A program made the position numbers and the translations under genes. DNA of 64,000 nt from Myxococcales bacterium (GTDB taxonomy: Bacteria > Myxococcota_C > UBA6777), in contig JACKEL010000007.1 in assembly GCA_020632975.1 (NCBI GenBank), forward strand, positions 124,001 through 188,000. The letters are read 5' to 3'. The notes below the pieces were generated by a model, which worked only from the letters and a program-made list of their open reading frames with translations, did not search any database and was not told where the DNA came from. This document shows, in pieces, positions 50,395-57,651 of the stretch. Position 1 is the first letter of the stretch; each line of letters starts with the position of its first letter.

Positions 50395-52065
50395 CTAACG
50401 CTTTGCGGCTCTTTTGTGGGAGAAAGGGAGCACACGGATACGGAAGTCGCTTGCCGCAGAGCGCGGCATCCAGACGATATGGAAAACATTTTTTCCGTGA
50501 GCCTTGATCTTGCGTCTTTTTCCGCGCTCGTTGTTTTTGATTTGGTAGAGGCCCAAGGCTCGACTGCGTGTGCGGATGCTTTGAAGGACTTCAGGTTGAA
50601 AGCGCAAACAGCATCGAAAACGTCGAGATATCGGGGCTCCTGGGTGATTGGCCTGGATCAATTGCATGTCAGGCTCAATCTGCGACTTGTCTGTATTGTT
50701 TTGTAGTTCCCCACTGATGAGGAACAAGGGGGTCTTTTGGTGTTGGTACAGATGCACTTTGATCTTCCCAAGACGCCACGTGTTTTGATCGGCTCCAAGA
50801 AGCGTATGCAACCGTGCAAAAGCGAGTTGCTGTTGGGAAAAATTGCCCGCAAGCAAGGAACCCCAAAGCCACAGAAACAACACCAACAAGCTCAACACCA
50901 CCACAGAACGGGTGAGGAGCGGCAAAAAGGTGAACCAAAACTGTTGTCGTTGTTGAACGCGATCGGGTAAGAAAAACTCGATCCCTGCGGTTGCAGAAGG
51001 TCCATGAACCATCGATGGGGGCGGCGTGAGGGGAGTATCGAGCGAAGCTTGCAAGGCTTCACCAAAGATCTCCTCGCCCTTTTCAAGTTCTTGGCTTTCG
51101 ATATCAAGGTTCAATGTCAGTGAGCTGGCTTTGGAGGTCGTTGCTTTTGCGCTGCTTGGTTTGGGGAGAGGGAGTTCGTCATCTTCCAAGTCCAAACCAA
51201 GGATATTGAGGCTTGCGCTGCTTTGTGTCTTGGGGTTTGGCGGAGGAGGCGGAACGCTTGGGAGCCCTGTGGAAGAGAGGCTGCCAAAGGACAGGTCGCT
51301 TGGGGTCGGGGGAGACTGAACAAAGCCGCTTGGCAAGGGGAGATTGTCTGGGATGCGTTCTTCACGCAAGTGAGCGGGAAGTCCGATCTCTTCGTCAAGC
51401 CAACTGTCGCGGATGCCTTTTTTGTCGTTGGGCGAGATCGTCGAAAGCGCCGCAGAGGTCGTGGGGATCTCAAACCAACTGTCTTGCTGTGGTTTGTTGG
51501 GTGAGGTCAACAACGTGTTTGGAGCAGGAGCTGGGAGGGAGTCCGACGATAATCCCGAAGACTTGGACAAGATCTCTTCGAGGGGCAACTCCAACCAACT
51601 ATCCTTGGGACCACGAGATGGCTGAAGAGGCGGATCTTCTTGTTCTTTGAGCTTTTTTTGCAACAAAGAAGCAGGGACATCAAACCAACTCTCTTCAGAG
51701 TTGGGGAGTCCTTCTCCATCTCCCAGTCCCATCGGGGCTTGTGGAGCCAAGGAAGAGATCGGCGGAGCATCACCAAGCGAAGCGATGGGGAGTTCGTGTT
51801 GGGACTGGCTCAAGCGGATCACCGCAGGGGGAAGAGGGGCGGCGTCGTGCGTTCCTGAGGGAGAACGATTGGAAGAGATCGCATTGGCTTGGGCAACAGA
51901 AAAGGTTGGTGGCGGATCACCTAGAGAATAGGACTGCAACAGTCCATTGCGGAAAAGCCAATAGGTTTCTTGGCAAGACGCGCAACGAACAGCCGATCCT
52001 TGCGGGGGGATGCGATCTTCAGGGATTTGGAAGCGGGCTTGACATTTTGTGCAAGTGAGGATCAT
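50395..52065 (-). CDS. MJ0042-type zinc-ribbon protein with repeated DSW motif and one membrane span
   Basis: The 556-residue protein starts with a zinc ribbon of the MJ0042 type: CTKC and CASC around residues 5-30, typical of deltaproteobacterial signalling and motility proteins. A long disordered region follows (about 40-360) with four copies of a DSW[FL][DE] motif: SWFDVP, SWLELP, SWFEIP and SWLDEE (about residues 125, 156, 195 and 220). A single membrane span lies near 380-405. The final ~150 residues are beta-rich and resemble DUF3426-type domains. ATG 52065 has AAGGAT upstream. It probably shares a transcript with the downstream repeat protein. Role unknown, perhaps a scaffold or sensor. 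Confidence 0.8.
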   Translation of the reverse strand: MILTCTKCQARFQIPEDRIPPQGSAVRCASCQETYWLFRNGLLQSYSLGDPPPTFSVAQANAISSNRSPSGTHDAAPLPPAVIRLSQSQHELPIASLGDAPPISSLAPQAPMGLGDGEGLPNSEESWFDVPASLLQKKLKEQEDPPLQPSRGPKDSWLELPLEEILSKSSGLSSDSLPAPAPNTLLTSPNKPQQDSWFEIPTTSAALSTISPNDKKGIRDSWLDEEIGLPAHLREERIPDNLPLPSGFVQSPPTPSDLSFGSLSSTGLPSVPPPPPNPKTQSSASLNILGLDLEDDELPLPKPSSAKATTSKASSLTLNLDIESQELEKGEEIFGEALQASLDTPLTPPPSMVHGPSATAGIEFFLPDRVQQRQQFWFTFLPLLTRSVVVLSLLVLFLWLWGSLLAGNFSQQQLAFARLHTLLGADQNTWRLGKIKVHLYQHQKTPLFLISGELQNNTDKSQIEPDMQLIQANHPGAPISRRFRCCLRFQPEVLQSIRTRSRALGLYQIKNNERGKRRKIKAHGKNVFHIVWMPRSAASDFRIRVLPFSHKRAAKR

Positions 52066-52147
52066 CAGCAGGATCCTTCGTATGGATCAAGCTCCCTGGC
52101 TGTGGTGAGCCACAAGGTTTGAGGATCGAGCCTTTGCCTTGTGGGGT

Positions 52148-55100
52148 TTAGACACCGAGCAGAGAACGCAGTTGTTGTACACGTCCTGAGACACCCCGGT
52201 AGCTTTGATCGATCATATAGACTTCTTCAAAGCATTGGAGCGCGCCTTGGGGATTTCCACTTTGTTCGTGTGCTTGGGCGATCTCATAAAGCAGGTCAAG
52301 GCGATCGTTGGGGTCCAGAGAGGGGAGATCGAGTGCTTTGGCGTACACTTCGACAGCATTTTTCATCTTGCCTTGCGCGGCGTAGCTATTGCCGATCATC
52401 TTGTAACAGTCGGCCTCGCGGTAGCCGATGCGTAGGCAAGTTTGGAACTCTTCGACAGCTTGGCTGTACAAGCCCATCCCTTGGAAGGCGATCCCCAACT
52501 CAAAGTGGGTATCTCCTTCGTCGTCGCTTACAGACTGTTGGACAGCCTGTTGGAACTGCTTGATCTCTTCAGCGACGCGATCACGAGCGCGCTGTGAGTG
52601 CGGGGTGGTGTCCTCTACAAAGCCCAAAGCAGAGTCGAGATCCAAGAGGAAGTCTCCACCTTCTTCGAGTTGTTTTTCAAGATCGAACTCTTGTTCTTGA
52701 AGTGCGGAGAGTGCTTGATCTCGTCCTTGGAGAGCTTCGCGATTTTGCGGATCTTCCGAGAGGATCTGGTCATACAGTTCAAGGGCGTAAGTGTACTCTT
52801 CTTGTTCGAGGTAAAGCGCTGCTTCTTCGAGCTTTTCCGCGATGGGGGAGAGTTGTTCTTCGATGATCAGATCTTCGTCAAGTTCCTCGAAGTCTTCGTC
52901 TTGCCCTTGGAGAGCGTCGCCAGGCTGATCGAGTGTACTCAGATCCTCTTCTTCGGCGGCGATGGGTTCGGGAGCTGGAGGGGTGTCCGCTTTGGCCCAA
53001 GGTGCGGGTGCAGGGGGCGTTGCGGGAGCCTCAGCTTTGGCCCAAGGCGCAGGTGGTGGAGGTGTCGCAGTTTCTGCTGCTGTCCAAGGCGCGGGAGGTG
53101 GAGCAGGGGCCACAGGTGGCTCCACAGGAGAAGAGTCCAACCAAGGCGCAGGAGGTCGTGGCATCTGAGGAGCAGGTGCTGTGGGTGCTGCGGGTGTTGG
53201 TGCGGGGCTATCTTCTTCTTCTTTGGCTTTGATCATCGCCTCAAGACGGGCAGCTTGTGCTTCCAAATCGTCGAGATCGCCACCGCCAGAGAACGAACTG
53301 GGTTTGGGTGGCGGCTTAGGCGCTGAAAAGCCCGTAGGATGCGGAGGTATAAAGCCTTTTGATGCTGTGGGAGGAGGAGGCTCAAAACCTCTGGGCGCCG
53401 CGGGAGGAGCCGGCGGTGAAAAAGGTTTGGGCGCCGCAGGAGGGGGCGGTGGTGAAAAAGCCTTGGGTGCCGCAGGAGGAGGTGGCGGCGAAAATGTATT
53501 CACTGGTGCAGGCGCTGGGGGCGGTGGTGCGAAACCAAAGCTAGGCGCTGCGGGGGGAGGCGGCGGAGAAAATGCCGGTGGTTGGTAAGAGGCTTGGGGT
53601 GTTGGGGGAGGGGTCAACCCTTCGCCTGTTTGGTCGGAGTCGTCTTCCACCATGAACTCATCGGCATCTTCAACGACTGCGATATCGTCTTCAACGACAA
53701 AGGCTTCTTCGTGTTCTTCTTCCACCACGAAAGCATCGGCATCTTCGACCACAGCGATATCATCTTCCATCGCGATATCGTCTTCAACAGAGATATCGCC
53801 ATCATCGACAGAGATGATATCTTCTTCTTCGTCTTCGTTTTGTATGGCGGGTAAGTCACCAAAAGACTCCGCCAACGAGCTTGAAGGGATCTCTTCAGCA
53901 GCCAACTCAGGGTGTTGTTGTCGCAAACGCACCAAGACTTGGTAAGCGTTTTCTTGGAGTTGGGGAGGGGCCTCTGTGATCTCAAGGATGCGCTCTAGAC
54001 AAGGCAAAGCTTCCGCGGGTGGGAGGTTTTGCGCAGCGATCCAGAAGTCTTCGGCAGCTTGGGCGTAATCTTCGCGAGAGAGTAAGATCTCTGCGCGCAT
54101 TTTACGGGCGGGGCCGTAGCGTGTGTTGATCGTGAGAAGTTGCTGAAGCTTCTCCAATACGCGGTTGGCGAGTCCGTATTTTTGAAAGACTTCGGCTTCA
54201 GCAAGAAGCTTTTCAAGGTGCTCTTGGTTTTTGGAAGAGGCAGCGTTGAGTGAAGTCGAAGAATGCGTAGCTGCCGACATATTGGAAGCAGAGTTCGAAA
54301 AGCCTTCGTGTTGAGGAGATGGTGTCGGGGCTCTTTGAAGCTCTTCGTAAACCTGCCTTGCCGCGGCATCATTGGGATTGAGTTCCAAGATGCGCTCGTA
54401 AGCTTTGCGGGCGCCCAAGACATCCTTGTTGTTTTGGTACACTTCGGCGAGCTGCTGAAGGACAGAAAGGGCCTTGGGAGGCTGTCGCAACATCATGAAG
54501 GCTTGGACGAGGAGTTCGAGCGTTTCAGCATCGCGTCGGTTGTGTTTGTAGGCGATTTGCAGCTTGGCAACCGCTTTCATCACCTCGTTGTGCTGGAGGT
54601 AGATGGACGAGAGCTTTTTCAAGACTTCCATGTTGTTGGGGTCGATGAAAAGCAAGCGCTCGCCGACCTTGAGGTAATCTCCCCAACGTTCTTCGTTGGC
54701 GAGTTCTCGCAAGGCTTTTTCAAACTCTTCGACAGCGTGATTGGGATTTTGTTGGGCGAGGTGAAGCTCCGCCAACTTTACGTGGAGGGGGATATTGTGA
54801 GGATCGAGGCTCAACATCGACTGGTATACGATGATGGCTTGCCCAAGATCACCCTCTTGCTCAAACAAGAAAGCGAGGTTTTGGTACTGGCTTAATGCAT
54901 CCCCTCGGCGGTCGAGGGAGACGTAGACTTGGGCGAGATTCATCTGTACGTCGGTGCGTGTCTCGTCGAGTCGTAAGATCTGCTTGTACACTGCGAGAGC
55001 TTTTTGATAGTGCGCGTCTTCGGTATAGCTCTCAGCGACACGTAGATAGGCTTCGATGGCATCGGGGACGTACTCAGCCTTTGCATAAAGGTCCCCAAGC

Positions 55101-55234
55101 CGATGCATGAGCCTCATGTTTTCGGGGTCTTGTTCAATGGCATTTTGCAGCTCTTCAATGGCTGCGTCGTGTTGTCCTTTGCCGCGAAAACGTTGGAATC
55201 GGCCAAAGAGAGTCGGATTGGTTTTCTTCGCCAC
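52148..55234 (-). CDS. Giant TPR scaffold protein with acidic and Pro-rich low-complexity linkers
   Basis: This 1028-residue cytoplasmic protein has N-terminal TPR repeats (about residues 20-310, with units such as AIEELQNAIEQDPEN and ALAVYKQILRLDE). A Ser/Ala region, an acidic repeat segment (about 460-530, Asp/Glu/Val-rich) and a Pro/Ala-rich segment (about 545-770) with tandem FSPPPPPAAPK units follow. More TPRs lie at about 790-1020. Such proteins act as multi-partner scaffolds; several myxobacterial gliding and sporulation proteins have similar build. It lies 82 bases upstream of the MJ0042 gene and is likely in the same transcription unit. A specific partner cannot be named. Confidence 0.85.
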   Translation of the reverse strand: MAKKTNPTLFGRFQRFRGKGQHDAAIEELQNAIEQDPENMRLMHRLGDLYAKAEYVPDAIEAYLRVAESYTEDAHYQKALAVYKQILRLDETRTDVQMNLAQVYVSLDRRGDALSQYQNLAFLFEQEGDLGQAIIVYQSMLSLDPHNIPLHVKLAELHLAQQNPNHAVEEFEKALRELANEERWGDYLKVGERLLFIDPNNMEVLKKLSSIYLQHNEVMKAVAKLQIAYKHNRRDAETLELLVQAFMMLRQPPKALSVLQQLAEVYQNNKDVLGARKAYERILELNPNDAAARQVYEELQRAPTPSPQHEGFSNSASNMSAATHSSTSLNAASSKNQEHLEKLLAEAEVFQKYGLANRVLEKLQQLLTINTRYGPARKMRAEILLSREDYAQAAEDFWIAAQNLPPAEALPCLERILEITEAPPQLQENAYQVLVRLRQQHPELAAEEIPSSSLAESFGDLPAIQNEDEEEDIISVDDGDISVEDDIAMEDDIAVVEDADAFVVEEEHEEAFVVEDDIAVVEDADEFMVEDDSDQTGEGLTPPPTPQASYQPPAFSPPPPPAAPSFGFAPPPPAPAPVNTFSPPPPPAAPKAFSPPPPPAAPKPFSPPAPPAAPRGFEPPPPTASKGFIPPHPTGFSAPKPPPKPSSFSGGGDLDDLEAQAARLEAMIKAKEEEDSPAPTPAAPTAPAPQMPRPPAPWLDSSPVEPPVAPAPPPAPWTAAETATPPPPAPWAKAEAPATPPAPAPWAKADTPPAPEPIAAEEEDLSTLDQPGDALQGQDEDFEELDEDLIIEEQLSPIAEKLEEAALYLEQEEYTYALELYDQILSEDPQNREALQGRDQALSALQEQEFDLEKQLEEGGDFLLDLDSALGFVEDTTPHSQRARDRVAEEIKQFQQAVQQSVSDDEGDTHFELGIAFQGMGLYSQAVEEFQTCLRIGYREADCYKMIGNSYAAQGKMKNAVEVYAKALDLPSLDPNDRLDLLYEIAQAHEQSGNPQGALQCFEEVYMIDQSYRGVSGRVQQLRSLLGV
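53393..53500. repeat. Three tandem 36-bp units in the TPR protein gene
   Basis: Three in-frame units of 36 bases (53393-53428, 53429-53464, 53465-53500) begin GGGCGCCGC or GGGTGCCGC. Each encodes a Pro/Ala block such as FSPPPPPAAPK on the minus strand. They mark copy-number expansion within the linker; more divergent copies flank them. They have no spacers, so this is not a CRISPR array. Confidence 0.85.
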
Positions 55235-55411
55235 CTTGCGATCCTCACTGGTAACTAGCGTTCAGCGTTGCAGTATCCACCATAGATGCCATAGCCTGTG
55301 TTCTGTGTCAAAGCACTGGATTGGACAAGTCTCTACAAAGATACCGCAAGGTTGTTTAGATGGAGTGTGTTGAGCGAGATGGCGCAACCCCCGGATGGAG
55401 ACGCGTCGTCA

Positions 55412-55455
55412 AACCGTCCAGCTTTGGGCGGGTATGCTCTAAAAGCTGGACGGTT
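55412..55455 (-). terminator. Perfect 14-bp hairpin after efp
   Basis: The arms AACCGTCCAGCTTT (55412-55425) and AAAGCTGGACGGTT (55442-55455) pair perfectly across a 16-base loop, starting six bases after the efp stop codon. Read on the minus strand, only a short T run follows, so it is a strong hairpin but a weak intrinsic terminator. It most likely ends the efp transcript. Confidence 0.7.
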
Positions 55456-55460
55456 GGGGC

Positions 55461-56024
55461 TCAAACTTTTACGCGTTCGACATAATCACCAGTCCGTGTA
55501 TCAATACGGATGGTGTCGTTTTCTTCGATAAACAGGGGCACTTGGACGGTTGCGCCTGTCTCAAGCTCGGCGGGCTTGGTTGCGCCGCTCACCGTATCTC
55601 CGCGAACCCCAGGATCGGTCTTTACGATAGCAAAGTCAATAAAAGTGGGAAGTTCGATGTCGATGGCGGTGCCGTTGTAAAAGAGAAGGTCGCATTGGGT
55701 GTTTTCTTTGAGGAAGCGGGGAGCGTCACCCAAGTTTTCCGAGGGGACATTGACTTGTTCATACGAGTCCATGTCCATAAACACCTTGTCTTCGCCTTCT
55801 GTGTAAAGGAACTGCATCTTTTTGTTTTCAAGGTTGGGTTTTCCCACCTTTTCACCGCTCTTGAAGGTCTTCTCAAGGTTGTTACCTGTGAGCAGATTCT
55901 TCAGCTTGGTGCGTGTAAACGCGTTGCCTTTCCCCGGCTTTACGTGCTGGAAGTCAGTGATGTTGTAGGGCTCGCCATCGATCTCGATCTTGAGGCCCTT
56001 GCGGAATTGGTTGGTCGAGTACAT
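55461..56024 (-). CDS. efp: Elongation factor P
   Basis: The 187-residue protein has the usual three beta-barrel domains of EF-P, which relieves ribosome stalling at polyproline stretches. The modified loop near residue 30 reads VKPGKGNAF, with Lys in the position that is lysylated in E. coli. ATG 56024 has AAGGAG eight bases upstream. The window itself holds proteins with long polyproline runs (for example in the TPR scaffold), whose synthesis should depend on EF-P. The modifying enzymes are not in this window. Transcription probably ends in the hairpin immediately downstream. Confidence 0.97.
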   Translation of the reverse strand: MYSTNQFRKGLKIEIDGEPYNITDFQHVKPGKGNAFTRTKLKNLLTGNNLEKTFKSGEKVGKPNLENKKMQFLYTEGEDKVFMDMDSYEQVNVPSENLGDAPRFLKENTQCDLLFYNGTAIDIELPTFIDFAIVKTDPGVRGDTVSGATKPAELETGATVQVPLFIEENDTIRIDTRTGDYVERVKV

Positions 56025-56310
56025 GAAAAGTTCTCCTTACAATGAATTGAACAATGCAACGCGAAACGGGGAAGTGCCCTTCACGATACAGAGAGGCATA
56101 CAGAAACGCAAGATGCGCGGTATGGTTCGTTGTTGGTTCTCTCGGAAGTTTTGAGCGGACTCAAAGATTCACTGCATCAAAACGCTGAGATGGTGGTGAT
56201 CGCGTGAGTTTGTTGAAGCCGTGCATGTGTTTTGTGGGGGGACCCTTTGGGGGTTGGTGGTGTGGTTTGGGGGCTGTCTCACACGAACATGGTTTGAGGG
56301 ATGTGAGGGA

Positions 56311-56682
56311 TCAGGAAAGCAGTTCTGCGCGGAGATTGTTTGAAGCGGCGCGCAGGAGATAACGCCCTTTTCCTGTGTTTCCTTCAGGGGAAAGTGTGAG
56401 CAGGATAAAGTAGTCCTCGGTCAGAAACCGAAAGATCGCGATCAGGTTTTCCGATCGGATCAAAAACTCGAAAGGATCGCCAAAGTTGGCTTGTCGCGCG
56501 ACGGTCATCATCTGATGAAAGAGCGCGGTGTATTCGATCCCAAAGTGGGCTGAGTCGAAAGAGACTTCGAGATGAGGGTTGTGATAAGCGTCGATGGCAA
56601 GGCCATCACGTCCCATCAGGATGCATGCGATACCGCCTTCAACATGTTCTACTGTTTGTTGTAAGACTTGTTGGAAACCCAT
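56311..56682 (-). CDS. Roadblock/LC7-like protein
   Basis: This 123-residue protein has the beta-alpha fold pattern of roadblock/LC7 (MglB-like) proteins: GGIACILMGRDGLAIDAYH near residue 18 followed by alternating helices and strands. Such proteins are GTPase-activating partners of small GTPases such as MglA in polarity control. No MglA homologue is in this window. ATG 56682 is chosen because CGGAG lies six bases upstream; an in-frame ATG at 56742 would add 20 residues. Its position between efp and the pilus operon is suggestive, but it may be expressed alone. Divergence from MglB is too large to name it. Confidence 0.72.
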   Translation of the reverse strand: MGFQQVLQQTVEHVEGGIACILMGRDGLAIDAYHNPHLEVSFDSAHFGIEYTALFHQMMTVARQANFGDPFEFLIRSENLIAIFRFLTEDYFILLTLSPEGNTGKGRYLLRAASNNLRAELLS

Positions 56683-56865
56683 CCGATACTCCGCTTTCAC
56701 CGTCGCGAGCCGTTGAAGAAGTGCTGTGGGTCGTGTTCCCACCGCAGAGCGATCTGTTTTGTCAGTAGATTGGCTTATCGCAATCGCCGATAAAAGTCAA
56801 CTCTTCGTCATGATGGGGGTCAAATTGTTGTGTGCTTGGGGGGAGCTAGGAGAGGGGGGGAAGGA

Positions 56866-57651
56866 TTAGTTTCCGGTAGATGCTTTACATCCACCGTTGA
56901 GGCCCGCACAAGGGCCTGCTTCACTGATGTTACCAACAGCGCACTTGGTGCATCCTTTGCAAACCGTGATGGGGTAGCGCAGGTAGTTGGTTTCGATCTT
57001 GGAGCCCCAACCCGTGGTTCCTGTTGCTTTGATATTCAGGATGATATCGAAGCGTTGGCTTCCTGAGTTGAGTTCTTGTGCGTTGATCAACGCTTGGGAA
57101 AGCGAAAGAGGGATGAACTCCATCGCCAACGCATCTCCAGTGTTGGAGTCAGAGTTGATGATCGCACCTTGCGCGCCCCCCGAGGTGTTCACTTGGACCT
57201 TGGGGTTGATACGCATGAAGATCGATTGCTCACGAGGAGAGCTCTCTGGGAAGAGGCTGGGGTCCTGGGGCAACGAAAAGTTCGATGGGTACGTGATGTA
57301 GTAAGTGATCTTGTCGATGATGACGAAGTTACTTTCGGGCATCGCGCGCGCAGAGTCACTACTGTACGCCAACTGGCTGATGAAACGAAGGTCAAGGCTC
57401 AAGTTGCGAGCGATGGTGTTGACTTGCGTTCCAACAGTGATCTCGACGTCCATCAAAGCGCCTGCACTGCTTCGAGCGGTTGTGCCGCCAGGGCTGGAAC
57501 CGTCCGCACAAAGAAGCGTTGGGTTACCCCATTGGACGCCCAATGGGATGGGTTGGCACGAGACAAACATCGTTTGTGAGAAAACTCCGAGTCCCACGGC
57601 CAAGAAAAGTGCCCAGCGCAAGATGCGAGGGCGGGAGGTTTGCTTTTTCAT
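56866..57651 (-). CDS. Lipoprotein translationally coupled to pilQ, unknown function
   Basis: The 261-residue product has a signal peptide ending in FVSC (about residue 32), so it should be a lipoprotein. The mature part has a beta-rich middle with MRINPKVQV and a Cys-rich C terminus (VCKGCTKC, then PCAGLNGGC). No family was recognised. The ATG overlaps the pilQ stop in an ATGA, so it is translated with pilQ and belongs to the pilus operon. This position suggests a secretin assembly partner (pilotin-like) or a pilus accessory protein, but it does not resemble PilW/Tgl-type pilotins with TPRs. That role is inference. Confidence 0.78.
   Translation of the reverse strand: MKKQTSRPRILRWALFLAVGLGVFSQTMFVSCQPIPLGVQWGNPTLLCADGSSPGGTTARSSAGALMDVEITVGTQVNTIARNLSLDLRFISQLAYSSDSARAMPESNFVIIDKITYYITYPSNFSLPQDPSLFPESSPREQSIFMRINPKVQVNTSGGAQGAIINSDSNTGDALAMEFIPLSLSQALINAQELNSGSQRFDIILNIKATGTTGWGSKIETNYLRYPITVCKGCTKCAVGNISEAGPCAGLNGGCKASTGN

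Noticed and set aside
53180..53840. Tandem repeats resembling a CRISPR array
   Set aside because: They are in-frame coding repeats with no unique spacers.
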